NCBI GenBank assembly: GCA_921293015.1
Contig: OV121094.1
Span: 2,966,764-3,030,763, forward strand
Reading direction: 5' to 3'
Source: Phorcus lineatus
Lineage: Eukaryota > Mollusca > Gastropoda > Trochida > Trochidae
DNA: 64,000 nt
Position 1 is the first letter of the stretch. Every line of letters starts with the position of its first letter. This document shows positions 9,856-21,420 of the stretch, in pieces. The translations under genes were made by a program, and so were the position numbers. The notes under the pieces were generated by a model that ran no database searches, was not told the origin of the DNA, and worked only from the letters and a program-made list of their open reading frames with translations.

Positions 9856-10085
9856 CTTAACGAAATCACGTTCCTGTAGACAGGTGGCGTTTAATCTATG
9901 GAACCATTAACTGCCTGATACAATTACAAATAACAAGATTGATCTACAATTTATTTAAATATTCTTTAAACACCGTGTTTTGACACACATTTTTGACTAC
10001 TAAACAATCTTCATAATTTGACAATTATGTTTCGCCTTTATGTAAAGACCGTTTAATATGACATTCCAATTCTGACCGCATAATG
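9856..10085. repeat. Copy B upstream intron block
   Basis: Paralogue of 2727-2960, in the same orientation, with small indels. It is non-coding, and the similarity runs on into the satellite that follows. Confidence 0.65.
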
Positions 10086-10850
10086 ATGTCTAATAATGTA
10101 AAATGATATGTAATGATATACTATGATATCTAATGATATACTATGATGTTAAATGATGTTTAATGATGCCTAATGATATATTAAGATGCCAAATGATGTA
10201 TTGCCATATCATAGGATGTTATATTGTTTTCTATAACGTCTAATGATGTTTAATGTTGTATTAGAATCATGATTAGGTATTGATGAGGAATCGTGTATAT
10301 GTCTAATGGCGTATTATTAGGTCTAATGATATTTCATGATGTCTTTAATGTCTAATTATGTCTATTGATGTCTAACGATGTATTATGATGTCTGACGGTG
10401 TGTTTTGATGTCTGATGATGTATTATAACTCTTTATCCTGCATTAGGATGTATTATGATGTCTAATGATATATTATGATGTCTTATGATGCATTATTGTG
10501 TATGATGATTTATTCTGTATGATGTATTCTGCTGTCTAATAACGTAAAATAAAGCCTTGTGGTGTTCAGTGTCGTATAATGGTTAACGATCTTTAATGAC
10601 GTCTTGTAATATCCACTGTTGTCAATGATTTCCAACGATATATTATGATGTCTTATGTAGTATTATGATGCCTTATGATAATGTCTAACGATGTCTTATG
10701 ATGTGTAGTGGTATAACAATTATTCATAATGATGTGTTATGATGTATAGTGGTATAACAATTATCCATAATGATGTGTGCCTAATGACATATTATGATGT
10801 CTCGTGATGTCCACTAATGTTCATTGATGTCTAACAATGTAAGACAATTC
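10080..10850. repeat. Degenerate ATGATGTCTA satellite (copy B)
   Basis: Irregular repeats of words such as TAATGATGTC, TATTATGATGTC and ATGATATATTATG. The composition and position match the degenerate flank of the copy A array (2960-3210), but no fixed period and no 200-bp higher-order register is visible. A duplicated GTATAACAATTATxCATAATG segment occurs near 10711 and 10752. Confidence 0.8.
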
Positions 10851-11582
10851 CATAATCTTAAAGATCCATTTCAATCCATGTGAAAAGATCTGATAACAAA
10901 ACTACAGTTGTTGTGTAATTTACTTTGTATTAAGAGTTAAAAGTTTGACCGGATATAACCGGTTGCTTGGTAACTAGTTCAGACCAATGTATGTCAATTT
11001 ATGACACGATAGTGAAGCGGACATAAAATGACATTGGTAGCTCATAGTAAGTCAAGGCCAACCTGGGGAAGGTAACATGTGTTTGGAACTTACATAAAAA
11101 TGGTGTCTATATCATAGGTCAGAGTGCCTTAATTATATCAGTTGACCTGGTTACAAATGTAATAGAATTCTAGAGTCCTACAGGAACATTAGAGAATCTT
11201 CCCAAACGAACTTCTGCTGTTAAATACATCAACATAAGTTAACGAAGGTTGAGCGTTTCCCATATTTGATAAGATATAATCATTTTATCAGCATGTGACA
11301 ATAGGCACAAATATAGGATGTCATTCAAAATCATTCTTCATTGTTTCGTAGTAAATAGGGCTGTTGCTTAGATAGTGTAATATAACAAAAACGCTTGATC
11401 GGTAAACACAAAGGAGCTTTTATCAATACCACTCCAGAAAACAAAATAAAATACATACTGAATGTATGTCTAATTATTATGACGTCATCAACTCAGAATT
11501 ATGGTTTAACTAGTATTTGCTGTCATATAACTGTGAGCTACGTACTGACGATTGAAGCTGATATTTGTGGGTTGCATTGGTT
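10851..11582. other. Intergenic, no gene seen
   Basis: No supported exon on either strand. A signal-peptide exon for the minus-strand alginate-lyase gene could lie here or further right, but none could be recognised. Confidence 0.5.
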
Positions 11583-12167
11583 TTAAGTCATAGTCTCATT
11601 TTTGTAAGGCAACTAAACTGAACTAATTATTCTTCACGAACAAAATCTTATCACTAACACAAATATTTCCTGTCGCATTTGCAAAGATTTTCATTTTTAT
11701 GCCCGTTTCACAGTTTTGGATGAAGCAGCTTATTGGCGTATGCCGTTTCAGACCGACGAGGTACCGAATCAAGTGCAATCCCATCGTGAGTACGAAACAC
11801 CGGAAATATAGTAATTGCAGCGTCGATACTTATGACAGACGCATTCTTCACTGAGTCTACCACCTTTTTGTTATTTCTGTATTTGAAAAAGCGTAAGCTA
11901 TTAGCTATTTTCATTGGCTATTCAGCTGGGAAATTTTATGTGTTCTTCGTCACGGCCTTAGCGAAATGACGTGGTAAGGACTAACGCTCGCAAAAAACAT
12001 AATATTCGGGTAGGGTAGGGTAGTTTGAACTTCATTATTGAGGGCTAGAATGCCTGCAGAGTTCTGAAAATGGTTGCAAACGTCAGGGGAAAGATTTCTG
12101 TGAGTGGTGAACTATTTGTCCGGCATTTATTACAATTTGCCTTGAAAAAGTGAGACTATGACTTTAA
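11583..12167. mobile_element. Non-autonomous DNA element with ~30-bp inverted termini
   Basis: AAGTCATAGTCTCATTTTTG at 11585-11604 and its near reverse complement ending at 12165 (left end TTGCCTTGAAAAAGTGAGAC) form terminal inverted repeats of about 30 bp with few mismatches. Both ends sit at a TTAA (11583-11586 and 12164-12167), the target of piggyBac-type transposases, although the two TTAA are offset by one base relative to the repeats. The interior has no recognisable transposase; the 68-codon minus-strand frame inside (11708-11914) shows no known motif. Confidence 0.7.
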
Positions 12168-12389
12168 GTGGTTATCAAAGTATGCCATGTGGTAACTAAA
12201 TATGAAACTCATAAACCCAACCAAGGTGGTGATTTTTCTAGTTTGCAAAGATGTGAAAATGAATTATAGAAATCAAACGAAGTTCGTTCTTAAAATAGTC
12301 TATGCAGGTGTTAACATGAATGGATTTGTACCATGCATTTGTCATGTTACTCATTGCAAAACCACATGAAATCAACGTTGCAGCATGCA

Positions 12390-12634
12390 TCCTGCTACAC
12401 CAGTGTATTTGTCTCCGCATAGCTCCATCATATACCCTGATATCCTTCGGCCTAAAACGCTTACGGCTGGTTACTCATGGCTATTTGACATTTGTTTGAA
12501 TTCTCTTCCGGGTGGTGCCGCTATCGCTGAATGCGAGTCATTTCATTGGCTTGCTATATTTAGCGATACGAGGCCGAAGGATATCAGAGTATATGATGGA
12601 GCTGGACGGAAACAAATACGCTGTTGGAGCAAGA
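12390..12634. mobile_element. Foldback (MITE-like) element with ~53-bp arms
   Basis: 12401-12453 and 12571-12623 are inverted copies with few mismatches (CCGAAGGATATCAG, TATATGATGGAGCT and GACAAATAC cores). Weaker pairing continues about 11 bases outwards on each side. The arms enclose about 117 bp. An open frame of 98 codons crosses the element (12385-12681), but it is a by-product of the palindrome and resembles no known protein. Confidence 0.78.
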
Positions 12635-12639
12635 TGACC

Positions 12640-14330
12640 TTACAGTGGCTGATTGGTTACAGCGCTTTTTCGTTACATTGAGCATGGATTCGAAACCTGA
12701 GACGCTCTCGTCCTCTAAAGTACAACACGTTTTACTTGCGTAGGATGATATAACAAATGAAACAGGGTGACCAGAGAAACAAAGAGATCAAGAAATGGAT
12801 GTCTGGAAACCCAGCTTAGTTTTTATTTATGACAATGTGACCTGTTTTCACAATCGTTAAGACATGTCTATCCAAGTGACACAATTTTGTTTCAAATCTA
12901 TAGTATTTGAGAGCACAGCTTGTCCATTTTCAAGACCTCATTATATCTGTGGGATTTTTCCGTCATGCTAACCCCCTGTTCAAGTCCTCGCATTGACGCC
13001 GTGAAAACATGTTTTCAAGTAAAGAATTAAGACCAAGAATTGTAGAATTTGTCATATGTAAGTTGTCATTGAATACTTTTCGTATTGACAGAGATATAGA
13101 CTCCTGTTCTGTTTTGTTGGTTCTCGATTTAATCTGAAGGCAGTACAAATGACCTAAGAAAATTCCAATCAATAATATTATACTTCTGTCCGTAAAAAGA
13201 AGACTCGTCTGTCATACGGCGTGAAACTTTCCCGAAACATCCCTTCATCTACGTAACGTATACACCAACACTAAATATTTTTTGTCTTTTCCTCGTTCAC
13301 ATAAATATAACCTTTATATTTGATAGCATACTAACCTCTTCATGTAAATTTTCTCCATGTTATTATTGTTAACTAAAATCTACGTATTTTTTTAGAATAT
13401 TTTACATACCGATAAACAGAAATGACATATTTGTAATGTAATTTGGAAGAATGTGATTACAAAAGGAGTTTACGATTTGAGTATACCATATTATGAGGAA
13501 AAAGGGATACGTGAACACAGGCGTATGACCCACTTGCAAGGCCACCAAGTTACAGTACGATTCATGACATTGTCCGTGAGATATAAATTATAACGGTAAG
13601 GAATGTACTGAAATATTGCCCTCTACGTCGGTTTATCAAATGGTTAGGACGAGAGCTTGTAAACTTGGCCCGAGTAGGACATATTATAGGTTAGTATTTA
13701 TCTAGTAGTGTTTATAAGAGGCACCCGTGTCCTTTACCGTATTATGATATTAATTCCTGTGGGTGGAAAGCGTAACATAAACTGCATGAAATAAATAAAG
13801 GAACACCTGAAATGGTTTCAGAGGGGTTTCCAACTATAAACTGTTATTGAACTAATATTATGGAGAGTGCGAGTATTTTATTCATAAGTCTTCGTAAATT
13901 TGAAAAGAGAAATATATACAGTATATAGTTTTCTCATTAAATTAATCAGATATAGGTTTAAAATGACACCGAAGGTTGCTTTATATCAAGTCCCTAATTC
14001 ACTCAGTATATATATAATTTTTCAATTACTGATATGTTATCAAAAGATCATTCTCCCATCGAAAAATGATATTCGTTCTCTCGTGAATTATCGATGGTGA
14101 ACATGGTCATTCTACAATAGTGTAAACAAGTAATTTATTTGATGTTCTAATTTCAAACATGGATGCTCAAACAAGTTGGGACCAGTGATCGTGTATAAGA
14201 CGCGTTAACTACACAAGGACACTGCCGACAAAGGATTGATACGTTCAGGTGAACAAACAAAAAGTTCAGAAAAAAGTTTAATCACCTCTTAGGTCTTAAT
14301 CACTAATGAAAATATTCGCTTATTAGCCTA
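12640..14330. other. Intergenic, no gene seen
   Basis: AT-rich sequence with no supported exon. A short AGAGATCAAGAA word near 12788 resembles one at 1279, which is too little to define a repeat family. Confidence 0.5.
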
Positions 14331-14725
14331 ATGAGTATCTTTAGAGGGTCACGTGAGTGGTTGTATTTCGCCCCAAACACTTCACCGCGGCCTGCCACCC
14401 TCTGCTGGTTACGTCCGTACAATGAGGGACTGTTCAGGCGAGTAAGAGATGAGCCCGATGAGTTGTGGAGAGTCCAGGAGAAGTCGCTTGCTCGTCGCGA
14501 CCCCTGTAGACGACTGATGTCTGCGTGTTGATGTTTACACAGTTGTTTTTACCAGGGCTAGTTACCTTCTGTTACTGAGAGATTAAAAGTTCTATCAGTT
14601 GGTGTGGGACGGGGACCGCTACTCTCTCCCTTCATTTTCTACATCTGAGCAGAGAATTTCTTAAAGGCTTTTCAGTGACCCGTGTATGATGGATTTTTTT
14701 ACTTGATGAAACTGTTTTGTTGAAG
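14331..14725 (+). promoter_or_regulatory. Candidate promoter and 5' untranslated exon
   Basis: An island richer in G+C and CpG than its surroundings, starting with a TCACGTGA E-box at 14348-14355. It ends in a strong donor, AAG|GTAAGT (GT at 14726-14727), about 390 bases downstream. The open frame in it (66 codons) has no recognisable motif and does not reach the donor, so an untranslated first exon is the simplest reading. It could belong to the PH-domain gene whose first coding exon has its acceptor at 30022-30023, but that link is a guess. Confidence 0.35.
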
Positions 14726-14859
14726 GTAAGTTTATATAAGTGTTATTATATTTCAAGCAGGATAATTTCATTTCGGTATTGGATTAACCGTTAAGGACTG
14801 AAGACTACTAATCTTATGCTTGTCCATATCTATATTACTCTACTTGATTAAATAACATT

Positions 14860-14862
<3 letters not shown>

Positions 14863-14892
<30 letters not shown>
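14863..14892. repeat. (AT)n microsatellite
   Basis: Fifteen uninterrupted AT dinucleotides. Confidence 0.97.
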
Positions 14893-14894
<2 letters not shown>

Positions 14895-16496
14895 TGTTCA
14901 ATGTGCATCATTAGTCATTTGAATTTAAGTACAGAGTAAAGATTATGTAAGACAGTTTTACTAAATGTGTGTGATTCTTAATTACACTCGACTCGAAATT
15001 GATCTATCAACATTTGAATAAAATGATCATTCAAAATAGAATGCAATAACTCAATCAGTCACGATGTTGTTCCTAGCTGTGTATGAATTGCCATATATTG
15101 TTTTGTGAAGCGGATCAAAGGTTACAAACACATTTTAAAATTCGCAGAATTTCAAAATCCGGACCAGTAACCGAGACATTCTTTTCTTCAATTCCAAACT
15201 CTCTGAAGGGAATCTAATGTTTATTTTCTACAACTGGCCTTAATTAATCAGTTTAATTGAGTAGCTTATAAGTACGACTTCATTAGGTGTTTAGGACTTA
15301 CAATATCTGAATGGAAGTTTCTACGAGAGGTCAAACATACGAAAAGGTCAGTTTGTTAGAGTGAATTTTAAATTCCAGAGGTTACCCTAAACATTTAATC
15401 AACAGCATGATCTATGATTGACATTCTTTGATCATCTTTGGTAGATGAAGGATGGGGACCATTCTATAGATAAACACTTTCTTTATTCTGAATAGGCGAC
15501 CGTTCGATACACATTCTAATGTAGTTTTCCTTTATTACGCAAACACTTTTCCGTCGTGTTATAGGATCCGGCAATTTTAATTTGAAAATGTACAATTCTT
15601 ATATCACGCGATTGAGTCAAATATGATTCTGGTTGTAATAATGATCATGTTGATCATAATGACACCCCTATTTAAACTCTACATTATCATATCATACTCT
15701 ACATATGAAAACACAAACAGTTCAAACGAATCTGAATTAATATTCTATTTCAAAATAAATGGGGTGTTCATGGGCATAACGCATTAACAATAATTCGAGA
15801 TATTGCAAAGCGTGGGACCTTTAGCCCATGGCAGTATTATAATGCATTGACGAAAGAAAACAAATCTATATGGAAAATACCATAAAGAGTGATTGTCCAC
15901 GCCGATATAGAGTAATATTGTCCGTGTACAAATAGCGAGGACGAATATTAACCTTAAGTGTTTTCATCGGTATCGGAATGCCTAAATTTGGTTCACGGTT
16001 CGTTTATTTTATTCGTTGGGTACAAAAGTTCACCGACTTCATTGTGTGTCTGATCCGTACATAGTAGTTTCGAATAAGATCTATTTTGTTTGTGATTAAC
16101 AGTTACTAGCCCCAGTTAGTCTATAAATGAGTGTTGTCGATAAGTTAATGGACGGGTATCAAGTTTATAGCAATCAAATAACTCGAGATCGCTCGTCACA
16201 GATGAAACAGACTGAATCTGATTTATGTGTGATTCTTACACTTAATTAACTTTATTGCTGAATTGACTGCTTGTAAATCACACTTCAAACAACTAGCAAT
16301 TAGCCAAAGGTGTTACATATCACAACTACAGGCTGAAGAGTACGAGGTCTAGTCGTTTCATAATAAAGCGTGCTCTGTATCTGTTTTGCAACAAACATTT
16401 GGATTGATAATATTGAATAAGCTCCCGTATTACTGGATGATTTTCCTTTGAAAAGTTTAAAAGTTAATGTTTTTGAAAACAGATCGTTGCAATTTG
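14893..16496. other. Non-coding stretch
   Basis: No exon supported. It contains a near-perfect palindrome ATGATCATGTTGATCAT at 15641-15657. Confidence 0.5.
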
Positions 16497-16870
16497 TCAA
16501 ATTTGGTTCAACATTATCGTGATCATGTGATGTATATTTGATATGATCATGTGACCTGTGTTTGATACCATCATGATCATGTGACAAGTATATTTGACAT
16601 TATCGTGATCATGTGACCTATAGTTAATATGATCACGATCATGTGATATGTATTTAAAATTATGATCATGCGACCTATATGTGATGTGATCATGAACCCT
16701 TGATCTGTGTTTGATATGATCATTAAAATGTGATCTTTGGAATAATCCTAGTCTCGTGGTCAATTTGATATGATCACGTGACTTTTTTTTATATCATCAC
16801 GATCATGTGATCAGAGTTCGAAATAATAATCGTTTGTTTTTTGTTTGATATGATAATGAATATTTGATTT
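16497..16870. repeat. GATCATGTGA minisatellite
   Basis: About ten imperfect copies of a 35-45 bp unit built around (C/A)GATCATGTGA(C) and TTTGATATGATCA, with irregular spacers. The core contains the palindromes TGATCA and CATGATCATG. The overlapping His/Asp-rich minus-strand frames (16300-16763) are products of the repeat and are not genes. Confidence 0.85.
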
Positions 16871-18990
16871 GATCTTCATATGTGAAACATCATGTGGCTT
16901 GTGTAGTAGATGAAATGGAAAACAATCATTGTGCCATATGGGTTGACACTATTCTTTTCTTGGCTTAATCTCTACGAATTTGCCCGTATTTGTATCAAGC
17001 GAGAACGGTCCCTGTATTCCCAAGGCTCTCCTAATCTTCCGCGGTTCACATTTTTCACAAGATGCACAAGTGGTGAATTCGATAATTCAAAGTTTGTTCA
17101 AATAATGTTGTTCGCATGCAGAATTTAGTTAGCAAATATTATTTGACCTTAAAAAGGTCAAAATTATGTAATGTGGAGTTTAAACAGAATACGAAATTGC
17201 CAAACTAGAAACTTATTTGTTTTTATTTATCATAACCCTTTGGTTATAATAATTGGCTTGCTTTAATATGTTTTTGGTAAAATAATTTCTATGAAAAATA
17301 ATATATTGTTCCAAAATAGACATTTACTATAAGAAAAATAAGTGCTCACCAATTTAATTTGTTTTCATTTTATCTTCAATAATCATACATAATTGTTAAA
17401 ACCTTGCTATTGTCGCTTTGGACGGTTTGTTTTTAAAACTTATAAGATTTTAAAAGTGACTTACACGTATTCGTTTTGGACTGGACACTGACTGACATCG
17501 CTGACCACACCAAGTTTCCGTTAGGGTCTAAACAGGTCTAAAAATAGCGTAAGATCTTTCAATATTGAACTGACGACAACAAATGAGACAGTTTATTTAT
17601 TTTGAGATTTTTCGATTTACCAAACTTATAAGGAACCGAATACCCCGTGTTCACTTAGCCCTTGAAATCCCTCTCTAAACTACCACACATACTACGTTAT
17701 AATTCCTAAAACAATTATTGATTCATGGGGGTCGAGCCTGAATACTTCAATGGAGGCCGAACCAAGCTTGATACTAAACATAGACATGTTAGCTTTCGGT
17801 ATGGAAGTTAGTTGTAAGGAAAATATTATTTAATAGATCAAGTTATTGAAACATAGCTTTTCTAATTTCTAGTACATGTGTACTTGAGAAATTTTAGAAC
17901 CTTGTTCGGAGCCCTTTTGTCATGAACTCGTGAGGTTTCGGCCTTAGATATTCATTTTCAACCTCTTCTGTTTCCTCATTTTCTACTAACATGTAAATGT
18001 TTATACGTTAGAGTTGTAATACTAGTATCAAAGATCTTGTGTAAAGCTTACATCGATTTCTAAATTCAACACGAGGAATGCTATTAATTGTCTGTGTAGA
18101 CACTGTCGACACTCCTCTCTCTACGATACCTACATTTACCTACAGCAGTAAGCCCCCGTCCTTCAACACGGTATCCGATCTCTTGCTTAAACTCCCTAGC
18201 AAGGTCACGCGTTGTCTAGATAAGCCTTGAACACCATTTGTACCTTATACGCGTCAATCAATGACTCGATCTTCGCATTCCTCCTTGAATAGATCTACAC
18301 TCTTTTTTCATCCAATTACATGGATAGAGAATCCTAAAGGATCTCCTATGCAATATTTTTTTGATTTAAACGAGTAAAGCATTTCTATATATATAACGAG
18401 CGAAAGCGAGTTTTTTAAAAAAAGTTCACAATTATGAATTTTAGTATATGGATGAATGTTAGTATTGTGGTTATAGCCGGCCTACATTTACCAAGCACAA
18501 TTGACGACTTTGTGCTGAAAGTTAGGTTTCGACATATCATTATGATTGCTGAAGGCTACTAAAACGCAAACGCCATACCAGCATCTGTATTACTTCTTCT
18601 TCATTACTGAATAAATATTACTCTGGGACATTATGCACGGACGATTAATAATCACGAAAGCGAAATGCGTCCCAAAGGTTACATGTAATTAATCAGTGAA
18701 GAAATCCATTCTCTAGTCCTCTTAACCTTATCGTCGCTAAGATTGGTTTGAAACATATTCGTAACCATAATGTAAACTAGATCGAGGTATAAATATTCAC
18801 GTTTATAAAGATGTATTTGAGACGATTGCTCCAATAAATGTTTAAAGGGTCAATTGATTGTGTATATTAAACAACTGCAAAACTAAAATATGTTTAACTA
18901 TTTCAATATACAATTGACAAAACACAATGGTTATCTGTAAACGAAAATAACGGTTGACCCTTAAGAATTATACTCAAAGAAAACTATCGA
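16871..18990. other. Non-coding stretch
   Basis: No supported gene. The ORF at 16910-17128 has no recognisable domain. A TATATAACGAGCGAAAGCGAG word at about 18390-18410 recalls the CTCGCTTTCGCGCG core of the foldback at 19952-20095. Confidence 0.45.
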
Positions 18991-19006
18991 AAACAACAAC
19001 GATTCC

Positions 19007-19094
19007 TGTACCTCTATGGTAGTTTTGTTTGTTTCCTGCACGGTGATGCTTGTACCTCTATGGTAGTTTTGTTTGTTTCCTGCATGGTGATTTT
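19007..19094. repeat. 44-bp tandem duplication
   Basis: Two adjacent copies starting TGTACCTCTATGGTAG at 19007 and 19051. A much decayed third copy may follow to about 19130. Confidence 0.85.
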
Positions 19095-19951
19095 TCTGCC
19101 TTAACATAGTTTGTTTTGTTCCCAGCACGAACTTATCAGATACGTTATAAATGTAACATGATAATCGTTAACACCCTCCCTATGAAGACTGCAACAGAGA
19201 CTACTAATTGAGTGGATACGTTCTGAAATAGCCTCACGTCACGAGTCTCCTTAATAAATCTACAAACAAACAAGGACACAAATATGACAGACCCTCAACT
19301 GTTACTTTGAACTGTTCGATTTATGTTTGGTCGGCGTTCCCCTGACTCATTTAGTGTATATTTATCGCAATAAACCGACCAATGTCCGCATGTTTTAGCT
19401 TTTCATTACGTGTAGCGTTGAAAGTTTGCACAATTAGCGGGAACATGTAAAGTGAGAAATGTATCGCTTTAATCATCGATCACCGGGGAAACATTCTTTC
19501 AAAGTCTTAAGGGTCGTCGAGAAATAAGGGCATTATAATAAACCTGTGGATGGCAACTACTTTTCTATTTTGTGTCACAACAGATTATCTCAGAATTGTT
19601 GTGACAGAACAACGTAACATCCTAGAAAGGTTGTGACATGTGACACTTTATATTTTAAATCCCTATTTCTGGTTATAATTAAGGGACATCGCCAACAGGT
19701 TGAAGCGGTCGTAAAATCCCAACACAATAACAAAATTAAATAATTAACCTTTATTATTCGCCAGTTTAATATACTGCAGTGTAATATCTATACGGCGATA
19801 TTAAACTAGTGTAATTCCGTTGCACGTATGACGTCATAATATTGTTAGGTTGTGACGTCACAATATTGGAACCCCGTCACAAGTCACAAAAATGTTTCAA
19901 TCAGTACACTTTCGGCAATCATGCTTGATTACTGAGGTCAAGTAATAAACA

Positions 19952-20095
19952 GAATACTAAACTTCCCTCAATTTAATACTATTTTTATTAAACTAGTTAA
20001 TGATTTTGTATCAAACTCGCTTTCGCGCGTTTTATACTGAACCATGAACTCGTTTGATAAAAATAGTATTAAATGGAAGGTCGTTTAGTATCCTC
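19952..20095. mobile_element. Small foldback element
   Basis: ATTTAATACTATTTTTATTA (from 19971) recurs as its reverse complement ending at 20074, with one mismatch over 23 bp. Weaker pairing continues outwards to about 19952 and 20095 (ATACTAAAC words). The 58-bp loop contains CTCGCTTTCGCGCG. It is MITE-like; no target duplication was identified. Confidence 0.65.
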
Positions 20096-21320
20096 TATAT
20101 ACAACATATGTGTCACTCTCTTATCTCTGTATTGCATATATCGTTATATGTGTTACGTCGGTAATAAGGATGTTATGGCCAATGAACACAATGATTTTTG
20201 GATGATTATTTTTTTTCTTACATCGTTGAGTCGGTATACCTCCGCATACCGTGTTTAAACACGATGTGAATACGGTTTGGGAGCTATACAGATAATAATT
20301 CAAAGTTGATCATTGTTATATTTTATGTTATGCCAATGTGTGGAGTTCCTCTCAAACTGTTTAAGTTCGGTCCAGAAGGAGCAACTAACATGGTTGTGAA
20401 ACATTCCCTTGCACAGTGCTGAAACGTTTGATTAACTCATTCAAGAGCATGGAGGAAATGTTATTGTCTGTAAGTGCTCGGTGTGAAATTCACTAGCATT
20501 GAGAAAGTCTTTGATTTGAGTGCCGGAACACCTGTTTGTTATAACTTCACTCAGTGATGTTCGATAGCTTATTTACACAACTCTCATCAATTAACCCCAT
20601 ATCTTCTTTCCCATAAATATAACCCCCGCATGATATGCCATAAATACAGGTCATGGAGGCACAGATAATAACATGGTGTTTGCGAAATGAAGCTAGTTCT
20701 ACTTCATAAGTATGTCATTGCATGTTATGATCAAGCTTTTTTTATTCAAAAGTAGCTCCTAAGTCAAAGTTGTTGATAATACTTCTGAACCTCCATTACA
20801 GCTCTTCAAGAGTTTAAGTACACGTACGACCACATTTTCTTTATTATCATCTGTTAAAGAAGGAATTGTTAAAGAATAAATTGAACATAAGTTATTTTTT
20901 AAAATATTCATTATGAGCAAAGAAATGTGCATGACATTTTGACATCCATAGACTTACAAAACGTCTGTATGGTCTCAACAAATGTTACTTTGATATTTAC
21001 ATTACTTCATTTACAAAGCATATAAAATTGATATAGATGTTTCTCAACCCTTAAACATGTACTATGTTACCTCATAGAATTGAGTCCAAGCAGAAATATT
21101 TGCTTGAGATACTATAATTACCAACATTGCTACATATGTGGTCCACCACAAATGGTATATAAATAACCAAGCTCTGAAACTGCTGTGGCCAGCGTGTAGA
21201 TACTTGTGGTTCAATGAAAACTGTTTGAAGATCTGTCAACTTTGACTTGTTATTTACGAGTTCAGTTTTCTCTACTTTCTACAAATCTACAACTGAAAAC
21301 ACCTCCAACGTGTCCTTTTG
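20096..21320. other. Non-coding stretch
   Basis: No supported exon. Short open frames here lack motifs and good splice boundaries. Confidence 0.45.
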
Positions 21321-21420
21321 ACCAGTGTAGGAGTAGAACAGGGAGACGCCCTAAGTCCTTAGTATTTAGTATAAGGCATAGAAAAAAGGAATCGCTATTG
21401 ATTGTGTACGGTAGAAAAGA
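21321..21420 (+). mobile_element. Retrotransposon reverse-transcriptase remnant
   Basis: The frame starting at 21321 reads TSVGVEQGDALSP and then a stop. GxxQGDxLSP is the conserved block 4 of LINE reverse transcriptases. Flanking sequence is too decayed to follow, so only this block supports the call; a chance match of ten residues is unlikely but possible. Confidence 0.5.

Noticed and set aside
12385-12681. 98-codon ORF
   Set aside because: It lies across an inverted-repeat element and has no recognisable protein features.
16300-16763. His/Asp-rich minus-strand ORFs
   Set aside because: Products of the GATCATGTGA minisatellite; no start context or splice sites.
18120-18260. G+C-richer patch as exon or retroelement piece
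   Set aside because: Readable segments are interrupted by stops in every minus-strand frame and no conserved motif could be identified.
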